This document shows positions 25,797-34,141 of a DNA stretch of 51,760 nucleotides, piece by piece. The stretch spans positions 1 to 51,760 of the forward strand of contig CAKTGQ010000016.1 in assembly GCA_934561555.1 (NCBI GenBank), read 5' to 3'. How positions within the stretch are numbered: the stretch's first letter is position 1; every line of letters starts with the position of its first letter. Source of the stretch: an uncultured Faecalibacterium sp. GTDB taxonomy: Bacteria; Bacillota; Clostridia; Oscillospirales; Ruminococcaceae. A program made the translations under genes and the position numbers. The notes under the pieces were generated by a model. The model had not been told where the DNA came from and made no database searches. It saw only the letters and a program-made list of their open reading frames with translations.

Positions 25797-25840
25797 ATAT
25801 TCGGTTCTGTCAGCCGCGCCGTGCGTTGCTGACAAGGGAT

Positions 25841-25869
25841 ATTATACACGCCAGCGGCCCGCTTGTCAA
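25841..25869 (-). promoter_or_regulatory. Promoter of the tRNA-Gln/tRNA-Pro unit
   Basis: Minus strand TTGACA, 17 bases, TATAAT: a perfect consensus promoter. Confidence 0.95.
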
Positions 25870-25948
25870 CCATTTTTTCAGTTTTTCTGCAAAAGTTTTT
25901 TCAGTGGCTTTCCGATGCACACAGGCTTGTAAATTTTTGGTTTTTCTC

Positions 25949-25977
25949 TTGACAGCACTCCCCTTTCGGAATACTCT
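25949..25977 (+). promoter_or_regulatory. Promoter of pfkA
   Basis: TTGACA, 17 bases, TACTCT, with a leader of about 85 bases that contains a GCCCGGCA-type hairpin. Confidence 0.75.
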
Positions 25978-26068
25978 AATATTATAAAAAGGTAGGATCC
26001 CGGTCAGCCCGGCACCCTTTGCCGGACCGTTCGGCTTTGCCTGAATGATAATGAAAGAGGGTATTTGA

Positions 26069-27148
26069 ATGAAAAAACGTGTTGGCATCCTGACTTCCGG
26101 CGGCGATTGTCCGGGCCTGAACGCCACCATCCGCGGCGTTGCAAAAGCACTGTATGCCCGCATGGGAGATAACGTGGAGATCGTGGGCATTGCCAACGGT
26201 TACAGCGGCCTGATCAACGGCGATTACCGCGAGATGACCGAGGACGACTTCCGCGGCATCCTGACCTTAGGCGGCACCATTCTGGGCACCAAGCGCACCC
26301 CCTTTAAGATGATGCGTGTGGTGGAGGACGACAATATTGATAAAGTCGCCGCCATGAAAAAGACCTACAAGGCCGCAAAGCTGGACTGCCTGCTGTGTCT
26401 GGGCGGCAACGGCACCCACAAGACCGCCAACCTGCTCTCGCAGGAGGGGCTGAACATCATTGGCCTGCCCAAGACCATTGACAACGATATCTACGGCACC
26501 GATGTGACCTTCGGCTTCCACACCGCTGTGGATATCGCCACGGACGTCATTGACCGCATCCATACCACCGCCGGCAGCCACAGCCGCGTAATGTGCATTG
26601 AGATCATGGGCAACAAGGCCGGCTGGCTCACTCTGTACTCCGGTATTGCCGGCGGTGCGGACATCATCCTGCTGCCCGAGCTGCCCTACGATATCGACCG
26701 CGTGTGCGAGGCCGTGGAGCGCCGCGCCAAGAAGGGCTCCAACTTCTCTATCCTTGCCGTGGCCGAGGGTGCCATCAACACCGAGGAAGCCCGCATGAAG
26801 CGCAAGGACTGGATGGCCAAGCGCGCCGAGGCTGGTCTTGGCACCACCGCCACCAACCGCATTGCACAGGCCGTGCAGAAAAAGACCGGCATGGAGACCC
26901 GCGTGTGCATCCCGGGTCACATGCAGCGCGGCGGCAGCCCCAGCGCCTACGACCGTGTGCTGGCCACCCAGTTTGGCAGCTATGCCGCACAGCTGGTAGA
27001 GGTGGAGCGCTACGGCGTGACCGTGGCCATGGTGAACCGCCGGGTGACCGAGAACCGTCTGGCAGACATTGCCGGTAAGACCCGCAATGTGCCCGAAAAC
27101 TGCGAGCTGCTGAACGTGGCGCGCCGCATGGGCGTCTGTTTGGGTTAA
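26069..27148 (+). CDS. pfkA: 6-phosphofructokinase
   Basis: Encodes 359 residues of the PfkA family, which phosphorylates fructose-6-phosphate in glycolysis. Motifs are TSGGDCPGLNAT (9-20), GGNGT (112-116), PKTIDND (134-140, catalytic Asp) and PGHMQRGGSPSAYDR. Phosphoryl-donor residues are mixed: Gly after the GGN resembles ATP enzymes (PPi enzymes have Asp), but Lys in PKTIDND resembles PPi enzymes (ATP enzymes have Gly). GGN in place of GGD is also unusual. ATP is the likelier donor but PPi cannot be ruled out. AAAGAGGG precedes the ATG. Confidence 0.92.
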   Translation: MKKRVGILTSGGDCPGLNATIRGVAKALYARMGDNVEIVGIANGYSGLINGDYREMTEDDFRGILTLGGTILGTKRTPFKMMRVVEDDNIDKVAAMKKTYKAAKLDCLLCLGGNGTHKTANLLSQEGLNIIGLPKTIDNDIYGTDVTFGFHTAVDIATDVIDRIHTTAGSHSRVMCIEIMGNKAGWLTLYSGIAGGADIILLPELPYDIDRVCEAVERRAKKGSNFSILAVAEGAINTEEARMKRKDWMAKRAEAGLGTTATNRIAQAVQKKTGMETRVCIPGHMQRGGSPSAYDRVLATQFGSYAAQLVEVERYGVTVAMVNRRVTENRLADIAGKTRNVPENCELLNVARRMGVCLG

Positions 27149-27183
27149 GCCCTACCCGCAAGCGGGAATGCTGTGAGAAAAGC

Positions 27184-27224
27184 GAGGCACCGGAGAGTCT
27201 GTTGGCTTTCCGGTGTCTCTTTTT
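27184..27224 (+). terminator. Terminator of pfkA
   Basis: GAGGCACCGGA pairs with TCCGGTGTCTC (one G-T pair), then TTTTT. Confidence 0.9.
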
Positions 27225-27313
27225 ACGGTCAGCGCAAAACGGTTGACAAACGGCTTTTTGCGATGAATTTTGTTGTTGAAGCCGCGCTTTCTGTCCCAAG
27301 TGCGCAAAAAAGG

Positions 27314-27342
27314 TTGTCAAAACAGGAAAAACAGGGTATGAT
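27314..27342 (+). promoter_or_regulatory. Promoter of pepT
   Basis: TTGTCA, 17 bases, TATGAT. Confidence 0.75.
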
Positions 27343-27399
27343 AGAAGCTGGATCGCAAAACTGTGATCCTTCAATATTGCTAAAGGAGTGTGCTTTGTT

Positions 27400-28617
27400 A
27401 TGCGCGCCTATGAACGACTGCTTGATTACGTCAGGGTCTACACCACCTCGGACCCGGAGTCCGGCACCCATCCTTCCGCTGCGCGGGAGTTTGATCTGGC
27501 TCACAAGCTGGTGGAGGAGCTGAAGGCTCTGGGCGTGGAGGACGCCCGGGTGGACGAGCACTGCTACGTCTACGGTTCCCTGCCCGCCACCCCCGGCTGC
27601 GAGGAAAAGCCCGCACTGGGTCTGATCGCCCACATGGACACTGCCCCGGATGCCAGCGGCGAGAACGTGAACCCCATCCTGCACGAGAACTACGATGGCG
27701 GCGATGTGGTGCTTCCCGCCACCGGCAAGGTGATGAAGGTTTCTGCCTTCCCCTTCCTTGCCTCCATGAAGGGCGAGACCCTCATCACAACCGACGGCAC
27801 CACCCTGCTGGGCGCAGACGACAAAGCCGGTGTGGCTGAGATCATGACCGCAGTGGAGACCGTTATCCGCGAGGGCCGCCCCCACGGCAAGCTGTGCATC
27901 GGCTTTACCCCGGACGAGGAGATCGGCGAGGGTGCCGACCTGTTCGATATCCCCGGCTTTGGCGCAGACTTTGCCTACACGGTGGACGGCGGCGATGCCG
28001 GCGACATCGAGTATGAGAACTTCAACGCCGCTGCTGCTACCGTGACCATCCACGGCTTCTCGGTGCACCCCGGCTCTGCCAAGGACACCATGATCAACGC
28101 CTCTAACGTTGCCATGGAGTTCCACGGCGCTCTGCCCGTGATGGCTCGTCCCGAGACCACTGAGGGGCGTCAGGGCTTCTACCACCTGTGCCAGATGTAC
28201 GGCGATGTCACCACCGCAAAGCTGGGCTACATCCTGCGCGACCACGACGCCGCCAAACTGCAGTTCAAGAAGGACAATATGCAGGATATTGCCGATTACC
28301 TGAACGGCAAGTACGGTGCAGGCACCGTAGAAGTGGAGATCAAGGACAGCTACCGCAATATGCTGGAAAAGATCAAGCCCCACTTCCACCTCATCGAGAC
28401 TGCCCGCAAGGCCGTGCGCATGGCCGGTCTGGAGCCGGTGGAGGTACCCGTGCGCGGCGGCACCGATGGCGCTACCCTGAGCTGGAATGGTCTGCCCTGC
28501 CCCAATCTGGGCACCGGCGGCTTCAACTTCCACGGCGTGTGCGAGTGCACCACCGTGGAGCGGATGGACCGCTGCACCGAGATTGTGCTGAACATCATCT
28601 CCCTGTACGCAGAGTAA
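27400..28617 (+). CDS. pepT: Peptidase T (tripeptide aminopeptidase)
   Basis: Encodes 405 residues of the M20B zinc peptidases, which cut the N-terminal residue from tripeptides in the cytoplasm. Metal and catalytic motifs are AHMDTAPD, LLGADDKAGVAE, TPDEEIGEG (Glu pair) and VRGGTDGA. The start is the ATG at 27400, 11 bases after AAAGGAG; a GTG 12 bases earlier overlaps the ribosome site and is rejected. Monocistronic. Confidence 0.95.
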   Translation: MRAYERLLDYVRVYTTSDPESGTHPSAAREFDLAHKLVEELKALGVEDARVDEHCYVYGSLPATPGCEEKPALGLIAHMDTAPDASGENVNPILHENYDGGDVVLPATGKVMKVSAFPFLASMKGETLITTDGTTLLGADDKAGVAEIMTAVETVIREGRPHGKLCIGFTPDEEIGEGADLFDIPGFGADFAYTVDGGDAGDIEYENFNAAAATVTIHGFSVHPGSAKDTMINASNVAMEFHGALPVMARPETTEGRQGFYHLCQMYGDVTTAKLGYILRDHDAAKLQFKKDNMQDIADYLNGKYGAGTVEVEIKDSYRNMLEKIKPHFHLIETARKAVRMAGLEPVEVPVRGGTDGATLSWNGLPCPNLGTGGFNFHGVCECTTVERMDRCTEIVLNIISLYAE

Positions 28618-28672
28618 TTCGCCTTTTTTCCGTGAAAACTTTCTGCGTGAAAACGGTCTGTCCCTATAATAT

Positions 28673-28715
28673 AAAAGCGGCGGCTGCACAAAGCATAGTG
28701 CAGCCGCCGCTTTTT
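28673..28715. terminator. Bidirectional terminator between pepT and the potassium channel gene
   Basis: A 17-bp stem (starts AAAAGCGGCGGCTGCAC) with an 8-base loop and T-runs on both strands. Confidence 0.95.
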
Positions 28716-28718
28716 CAT

Positions 28719-30116
28719 TTAACCTACGTTGATATGCCCCACCGGCATGATCTTGCGCTTGTTGTCGTCCGGTTTGGCGGTCAGGCTCATGGCAAAAGCC
28801 ACCGGCCCCACACGGCCCATGAACATGACCAACATATACAGGATCTTTGCCCCGTTGTTCAGCTGGCTAGTCACGCCCACGGAAAGTCCCACCGTGCCAA
28901 AGGCCGAGCAGGACTCGAAGATGGCATCCACCACCGACACAGCGTCCGAGGTGTTGTAGTACACCACAATGGCTGAGCCAATGGCCGCCACAGCGCCCAG
29001 CACGATAATGGTCAGCGCACGGTAGACCGTCTTGGACTCGATATGGTGGTCAGCGATGACACAATCGTCGCGTCCCTGTGCCACGCTGCGGATAGTCAAA
29101 ATGATGACCGCGAAGGTGGTCACCTTCACGCCGCCGCCGGTAGAGCCGGGCGCTGCACCGATAAATTGCAGCACGCTCATGAGCAGCTTGCTCAGGGTAC
29201 CGCAGGAGGCCAGGTCCACGGTGTTCATGCCGGCGGTACGGGTGGACACCGACTGGAACAGCGAAGCCATCACCTTGCCGGGCACCGACAGTCCGCCCAG
29301 CGTGGCGGGGTTGTTCCATTCCATCAGTCCCAGCCCCAGCGCGCCGCCCAGCCACAAGATCACCGAGAAGGACAGCACCACCTTGGCGTGCAGGGACAGG
29401 CGGCGTTTTTTGTACCACTGGCACAGCTCCACCCAGACCATAAAGCCCAGACCGCCGGAGATGATCATGAACATAATCACCGCCTGCACATAGTAGTTGT
29501 TGACATAGGGCACCAGCGAGGAGTACGCCCCGAACCGGCCGAACAGGTCGAAGCCCGCATTGCAGAAGGCCGAAATGGCGGTGAACACGCTGATCCAGAC
29601 GCCCTCCAGCCCGAACTGCGGCACAAAGGCGAACATCAGCAGCAGAATGCCGATGCCTTCAAACATCGCTGCCAGCCCCACCACGATCTTCAGCACGCTT
29701 TTGGCCTGATCGTAGCCGTCTGCCGAGACGCTCTCGCCCAGCAGCCGCAGATCCCGGAAGCCCATGCGCCGGCGCATGGCCAGCGCAAAAAAGCTGGTAA
29801 GGGTAACAAGGCCAAGGCCGCCCACCTGAATGAGCAGCAGCACCACCGCCTGCCCGAACCATGTGAACTGCGTCCATGTATCCCGCACCACCAGACCGGT
29901 GACGCAGGTGGCGCTGGTGGCTGTGAACATGGCGTTGAGTACATCCAGCCGTCCGTTCCTGCTGGCAATGGGCAAAGTGAGCAACAGCGTGCCCAGCGCG
30001 ATCACGATGATAAAGCTGACGCAGATGATCTGGGTCGGGGTGCTCAGTCCCAGCTTTCTCCGCCGGACCGACCTCTGGTGCCGCAGCTTTTTGCGGATAT
30101 TTTTTATCTTTTCCAT
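28719..30116 (-). CDS. TrkH/KtrB-family potassium uptake protein
   Basis: Encodes 465 residues with about 10 membrane segments and four pore-loop repeats. Selectivity-filter-like segments are TSATCVTGLV, SAFCNAGFDLFG, STRTAGMNTVD and SAFGTVGLSVGV. It imports K+ as the membrane subunit of a Trk or Ktr system; no NAD-binding KtrA/TrkA gene is adjacent. The start at 30116 follows GGGAGG. It is the last gene before the integrated element. Confidence 0.93.
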   Translation of the reverse strand: MEKIKNIRKKLRHQRSVRRRKLGLSTPTQIICVSFIIVIALGTLLLTLPIASRNGRLDVLNAMFTATSATCVTGLVVRDTWTQFTWFGQAVVLLLIQVGGLGLVTLTSFFALAMRRRMGFRDLRLLGESVSADGYDQAKSVLKIVVGLAAMFEGIGILLLMFAFVPQFGLEGVWISVFTAISAFCNAGFDLFGRFGAYSSLVPYVNNYYVQAVIMFMIISGGLGFMVWVELCQWYKKRRLSLHAKVVLSFSVILWLGGALGLGLMEWNNPATLGGLSVPGKVMASLFQSVSTRTAGMNTVDLASCGTLSKLLMSVLQFIGAAPGSTGGGVKVTTFAVIILTIRSVAQGRDDCVIADHHIESKTVYRALTIIVLGAVAAIGSAIVVYYNTSDAVSVVDAIFESCSAFGTVGLSVGVTSQLNNGAKILYMLVMFMGRVGPVAFAMSLTAKPDDNKRKIMPVGHINVG

Positions 30117-30160
30117 AGCATCCTCCCTGCGCAGCACACGGCCGCTTTGCATTCCCTTAT

Positions 30161-30189
30161 AGCATACACCATTTTGCCCGCAGGTTCAA
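30161..30189 (-). promoter_or_regulatory. Promoter of the potassium uptake gene
   Basis: Minus strand TTGAAC, 17 bases, TATGCT. Confidence 0.7.
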
Positions 30190-30269
30190 CTTGATTTTAT
30201 AGCCCGGTTGCGGTATTATAATAAGGTACTGTGTTTTTGGGGCGTTCTGCCCAAAGGATGCAGACCCGT

Positions 30270-30309
30270 GTCTCCGTAGCTCAGCTGGATAGAGCGTCCG
30301 CCTCCTAAG
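30270..30309 (+). pseudogene. 5' half of a chromosomal tRNA-Arg (CCT), interrupted
   Basis: Bases follow a tRNA exactly from the acceptor 5' strand (GTCTCCG) through the D arm (GCTC AGCTGGATA GAGC), the 5' anticodon strand TCCGC and the loop CTCCTAA (anticodon CCT). They stop matching one base after the loop. The expected GCGGA arm, T arm and acceptor 3' strand are absent nearby. This marks the left junction of the integrated element; the other half should lie beyond the right end of the window. Confidence 0.85.
30301..30309 (+). other. Attachment-site core (left), shared with element tRNA
   Basis: CCTCCTAAG occurs at the break in the host tRNA-Arg and again at 30550-30558 in the same anticodon-loop position of the element's own tRNA-Arg. 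It is the likely crossover region. AT-rich sequence with no gene fills 30310-30518. Confidence 0.6.
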
Positions 30310-30518
30310 AATTCGGTCAACCTGATACCTTGGGTGCAGAAGTGATTGCTCTAATCAAAAGCAAGACCGTGAATCAAAGTTTTCTCAACAATTTTTGATG
30401 CAACAAGTTTAACACCGTTCCGGTTGCAACGCAGTCGGTCACTTCGGTGTGAAAAGCATTCTGCATATTCGTTTCCAAGTGCGTTGAATTTCAAAAAATC
30501 AACGATAATACATAATAT

Positions 30519-30592
30519 GCCTCAGTAGCTTAGCTGGATAAAGCGCCTCCCTCCTAAGGAGGAGACCGCAGGTTCGAATCCTGTCTGGGGTA
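30519..30592 (+). tRNA. Element-borne tRNA-Arg (CCT anticodon)
   Basis: 74 nt, no encoded CCA (TCCC follows). Acceptor GCCTCAG pairs with CTGGGGT (two G-T pairs). The D arm is GCTT/AAGC, the anticodon stem CCTCC/GGAGG with loop CTCCTAA gives CCT, and the T arm GCAGG TTCGAAT CCTGT is intact. Its sequence differs from the interrupted host gene at many positions, so it is not a simple duplicate. It probably replaces the host tRNA that the insertion destroyed and reads AGG codons. Confidence 0.9.
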
Positions 30593-30602
30593 TCCCTTTA
30601 AG

Positions 30603-30650
30603 AAAATGCGAAGGTCATTTTTCCATGTGAAAGACGATCTTCGCATTTTT
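30603..30650 (+). terminator. Terminator after the element tRNA-Arg
   Basis: AAAATGCGAAG / CTTCGCATTTTT stem with a long loop and T-run. Confidence 0.78.
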
Positions 30651-30672
30651 CATTTTGAACCTATCACCAAAA

Positions 30673-30841
30673 TTAGCCAGCTAATGCCATTAGCAGAATT
30701 TTCGGTTCCATCTAATAAAATCAGGCTTCCAGCTAATGAAGCCCCATAAAGCACCTTTTGAACTCTGTTTCCCGGCTCTCTGCTAAAATTGGTAGCCGCT
30801 TTCCTGTAAATCCATGTAAATACAAGATAAACTGTGTAAAT
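30673..30841. other. Iteron-like repeats, candidate replication origin
   Basis: No gene is visible in 30651-30989. It holds TTAGC/GCTAA inverted pairs (30673-30694), another GCTAAT at 30732, and TGTAAAT at 30805, 30815 and 30835, spaced 10 and 20 bases (one and two helix turns). It lies upstream of a RepA-family initiator gene, which supports an origin or partition site. Confidence 0.45.
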
Positions 30842-30893
30842 CTATTTTCCACATTCCAGCCCAAAACCGTGCAAAACACTTTTCTCCATACAT

Positions 30894-30944
30894 AGCGCGT
30901 TCACTCGCTGTTCTCTCGGAACAGAAAGAGGAACGCGCTTTTTT
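30894..30944 (+). terminator. Terminator or attenuator upstream of the rep operon
   Basis: Outer stem AGCGCGTTC / GAACGCGCT, inner stem CTGTTC / GAACAG, then TTTTTT. It lies 45 bases before the first element gene, so it either ends a short upstream RNA or attenuates the operon. Confidence 0.8.
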
Positions 30945-30989
30945 GTTTTCGGGCTGAACTTCCCGAATCCACCAAAGGAGGGTTTACCG

Positions 30990-31250
30990 ATGAAAAAAGT
31001 TCTGACCGTCACGATCGACGGTATCCGCTACCATGCTTCCCGCCCGGCAGATTGCCGGCACTGCTTTTTCTGGAAGAACCGAAAGAAGGGCTGCGTTCTC
31101 GGCAAAGAGAACTGCTATTATCTGATCGAACCGCCCAAAGGCCCCAGCAAGTGCGAAGGGTGTCCCTACAAGCGGGCAAAGCCCTGTGTGCTGGTTCCCT
31201 GTTACAAAGATCTGATGGCACCGCTGGAGAAACGAGGTGATGCCAAGTGA
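30990..31250 (+). CDS. Small Cys-rich protein of the mobile element
   Basis: Encodes 86 residues with eight cysteines, including CRHC and CEGC pairs that suggest zinc binding. The rest is basic. It is the first gene of the rep/par operon: AAAGGAGGG precedes the ATG, and its stop overlaps the next start (GTGA). No function is known to me. Confidence 0.75.
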   Translation: MKKVLTVTIDGIRYHASRPADCRHCFFWKNRKKGCVLGKENCYYLIEPPKGPSKCEGCPYKRAKPCVLVPCYKDLMAPLEKRGDAK

Positions 31251-31501
31251 GCCACAAGCGAAACGAAGCCCTGCGCCATGTTCAGCACTCCATGCACCAT
31301 GTAATCGCCGCTGGCGAAGGTTCTGACCGTGCCCCGGACAGCTGCAAGCTGTGTCCGTACTATCGGCCCGATTTCAAATTCCGCACCTGCCTGTATGCCC
31401 ACTGCCCTTATAAGAAGCAGGTCAATGTATTCCGTTCCACACCTGAAAAATGGGATATTCTCTATGCCCGAAAGAAAGCCGACAAAAACCGCAGACCTTG
31501 A
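31247..31501 (+). CDS. Small Cys-rich protein of the mobile element
   Basis: Encodes 84 residues from a GTG start (GAGGTGA upstream) overlapping the previous stop. A CKLCPYY and CLYAHCPY pattern gives four cysteines that could bind zinc. Its last 38 bases overlap the start of repA in another frame. Unrecognised function; its position suggests a role in replication or its control. Confidence 0.7.
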   Translation: MSHKRNEALRHVQHSMHHVIAAGEGSDRAPDSCKLCPYYRPDFKFRTCLYAHCPYKKQVNVFRSTPEKWDILYARKKADKNRRP

Positions 31502-32360
31502 TTACTTCTATGGGCAGTCCAGCGAGCTGTTCTCCTTCTACCGAATTCCCAAGCTGTTGTTTCAGGATAGCCGCTTCCAACCGCTTACCACAGATGCCAA
31601 AACGCTGTACGGCATCCTGCTCGACCGCATGAGCCTTTCAGCCCGGAACGGCTGGTTGGACAAAGCTGGGCGGGTGTTCATCATCTATACCGTGCAGGAA
31701 GTGCAGGATTCACTGGGCTGTGCCGATAAAAAGGCGACCAAGCTGCTGCGAGAACTGGAAGAGTACGGTCTGATCGAACGCAAACGGAGGGGGCTGGGCA
31801 AGCCCGATCTCATCTATGTAAAGAATTTTTCGTCAGAATCGTCAAAACTACGCTTTCTGAATCGTGATAATGACGATTCTGGAACCGTCCAGAATACGCT
31901 TCAAGACACGGCCAAACTACGATGTAATAAGACTGAGAGAAATAATACAGAGATAAGCGATACTGATCCTATCTATTCCGATGAAAACGACTGGATGAGC
32001 GAACGTGAACAACTGGAAGAATATTTTTCTCATTCTTTGGAGGTGGATCTTCTGCTCCGGCTCTGCCCGGATGATGAGGATACCATCTACCAAATCGTAG
32101 ACCTGCTTGTGGATACCTGCTCCACCAAACGCAAGATGTTGCGGATTGCCGGAGACGACAAACCCGCCGAGGTGGTACGCAGCCGGTTTACGAAGCTGAA
32201 CGCCGACCATATCCGCTTTGTGCTGAAGTGCCTTGCAGAGAACAGCAGCCCGATCCGCAACATGAAACAATATCTACTCGCTTCTCTGTACAACGCACCG
32301 ACTACAATGCAGCTTTCCTATCAAAACCAAACCAACCACGACTTAGCGATACGGAGGTGA
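31464..32360 (+). CDS. repA: RepA_N-type replication initiator
   Basis: Encodes 298 residues. The N-terminal domain (FYRIPKLLF, then LTTDAKTLYGILLDRMSLS and GRVFIIYTVQEVQDSLG) matches the RepA_N winged-helix initiators of Firmicute plasmids and conjugative elements; the C-terminal domain is the variable host-specific part. It should bind iterons and start replication of the excised circle. The start at 31464 lies inside the preceding gene; the longer frame antedates it without support. Its stop overlaps parA by one base. Confidence 0.88.
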   Translation: MPERKPTKTADLDYFYGQSSELFSFYRIPKLLFQDSRFQPLTTDAKTLYGILLDRMSLSARNGWLDKAGRVFIIYTVQEVQDSLGCADKKATKLLRELEEYGLIERKRRGLGKPDLIYVKNFSSESSKLRFLNRDNDDSGTVQNTLQDTAKLRCNKTERNNTEISDTDPIYSDENDWMSEREQLEEYFSHSLEVDLLLRLCPDDEDTIYQIVDLLVDTCSTKRKMLRIAGDDKPAEVVRSRFTKLNADHIRFVLKCLAENSSPIRNMKQYLLASLYNAPTTMQLSYQNQTNHDLAIRR

Positions 32361-33193
32361 TGAAAATTTCAAAGAAAGCAACCACGATTGCCATCGTCAA
32401 CCAGAAAGGCGGTACCGGCAAGACCACTACCTGTGAAAATCTAGGCATCGGGCTGGCGATGGAAGGCAAGAAAGTTCTGCTGGTGGACGCTGACCCGCAG
32501 GGCAGCTTGACCATCAGCATGGGCTGGCAGCAGCCCGATGAACTGCCCACGACCCTTTCCACCCTGATGGCAAAAGCCATGAACGACCAGAGCATTCCGC
32601 CCGGCGAAGGCGTTCTGCACCATGCAGAGGGCGTTGACCTGATTCCGGCAAACATCGAACTGGCAGGGCTGGAAGTTTCCCTTGTCAACTGCATGAACCG
32701 GGAAAAGATGTTGAAACAGGTGCTGGAAGGAGCAAAGCATGAGTACGATTTCATTCTGCTGGATTGCACCCCTTCCCTTGGGATGCTGACCGTCAATGCA
32801 CTGGCAGCGGCAGACACCACCCTGATTCCCGTGCAGGCGCAGTACCTGTCTGCAAAGGGTCTGGAACAGCTTTTGCAGACCGTGCAGAAGGTCCAGCGGC
32901 AGATCAACCCGAAGCTGAAAATTGAGGGCATCCTGCTGACTATGACCGACAGCCGCACCAACTACGGACAGCAGATTGACAATTTGATTCGGGGTGCCTA
33001 CGGCAGCAAGATCAAGGTGTTTGACCAGACCATTCCCCGGTCTGTCCGTGCTGCGGAGATCAGTGCAGTGGGCAAAAGCATTTTCCAGCATGACCCAAAA
33101 GGCAAGGTGGCAGAAGCCTATAAATCTCTGACAAGGGAGGTGGTGGCGAATGCCGAAAGGCAGCTTAAACGTGTCGCTGAAAGGGGCAGATGA
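32360..33193 (+). CDS. parA: ParA/Soj-type partition ATPase
   Basis: Encodes 277 residues. The deviant Walker A motif KGGTGKTTT is at about residues 17-25, with the DADPQGSLT and LLDCTPSLG motifs after it. It drives segregation of the element's circular form with ParB. GGAGGTG directly precedes the ATG, which overlaps the repA stop (TGATG). It overlaps parB by 44 bases. Confidence 0.95.
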   Translation: MKISKKATTIAIVNQKGGTGKTTTCENLGIGLAMEGKKVLLVDADPQGSLTISMGWQQPDELPTTLSTLMAKAMNDQSIPPGEGVLHHAEGVDLIPANIELAGLEVSLVNCMNREKMLKQVLEGAKHEYDFILLDCTPSLGMLTVNALAAADTTLIPVQAQYLSAKGLEQLLQTVQKVQRQINPKLKIEGILLTMTDSRTNYGQQIDNLIRGAYGSKIKVFDQTIPRSVRAAEISAVGKSIFQHDPKGKVAEAYKSLTREVVANAERQLKRVAERGR

Positions 33194-34076
33194 CATTTTC
33201 TCCACCGAAGAATCCCGGCAGGAGCAGCAGCGGGAACAGGTGCATCAGATTCCCATCGGAGAGCTGTTCCCCTTCAAAAAACATCCCTTTAAGGTTTTGG
33301 ACGATGAGTCCATGCAGCGCACGGTGGAAAGCGTAGAACAGTACGGCGTGCTTTCTCCGCTGATTGCCCGCCCACGCCCGGAGGGTGGCTATGAGATCAT
33401 CTCCGGGCACCGCCGTCAGCACGCTGCACAGCTTGCCGGGCTGGATACCCTGCCCGTTATCGTCCGTCAGATGGATGATGATGCCGCTGTTTTGCTCATG
33501 GTGGACAGCAATCTCCAACGAGAGAACATCCTGCCCAGTGAAAGGGCTTTCGCCTACAAAATGAAGCTGGAAGCCCTAAAAAATCAAGGTGCTAGGTCGG
33601 ATTTAACTTCATCCCAAGTTGGGATGAAGTTGCAAGCCCTTGATATTGTTGGTCAGGAAGCTGGCGATAGTCGAAATCAAGTGCACCGCTTTATCCGCCT
33701 GACCAGCCTTATCCCTGAGCTGCTGGACATGGTGGACGAAAAGAAAATCGCTTTTAATCCCGCTGTGGAGTTGTCCTATCTGGACGAAAGCCAACAGCGG
33801 GATTTTTTAGAAGCGATGAATGACACCCAGAATGCGCCGTCCCTTTCTCAAGCGCAGCGGCTCAAAAAGCTGGCGCAGGAAGGGCACTTCTCGTATGACG
33901 TTGCCTTTGCAGTCATGGGCGAAGAGAAAAAGGACGAGCTGGACAAGGTGGTCATCAAAAACGACACCCTGCGGAAATACTTTCCTCGCAGCTACACCCC
34001 GAAACAGATGGAGGACACTATCATCAAGCTGCTGGAACAGTGGCAGCGCAAACTCCAGCGGCAGAACGAACGCTGA
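33150..34076 (+). CDS. parB: ParB/Spo0J-type partition protein
   Basis: Encodes 308 residues. It has the ParB nuclease-like domain with ISGHRRQHAAQLAG (about 88-101) and NLQRENILPSERAFAYK, then a helix-turn-helix region. It binds a centromere site and works with ParA. GGGAGG lies 9 bases before the ATG. Confidence 0.94.
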   Translation: MPKGSLNVSLKGADDIFSTEESRQEQQREQVHQIPIGELFPFKKHPFKVLDDESMQRTVESVEQYGVLSPLIARPRPEGGYEIISGHRRQHAAQLAGLDTLPVIVRQMDDDAAVLLMVDSNLQRENILPSERAFAYKMKLEALKNQGARSDLTSSQVGMKLQALDIVGQEAGDSRNQVHRFIRLTSLIPELLDMVDEKKIAFNPAVELSYLDESQQRDFLEAMNDTQNAPSLSQAQRLKKLAQEGHFSYDVAFAVMGEEKKDELDKVVIKNDTLRKYFPRSYTPKQMEDTIIKLLEQWQRKLQRQNER

Positions 34077-34141
34077 CTTATACCGTAACGAAAGACCCGA
34101 TGGGGCCTTTTTCTTTTGCAAACAAAAGGAGAAAAAACACT

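Noticed and set aside
30270..30592. Group I intron in tRNA-Arg(CCT), as known in some bacteria
   Set aside because: The 3' half of the first tRNA does not follow; instead a full, different tRNA begins, so this is an insertion junction and not an intron.
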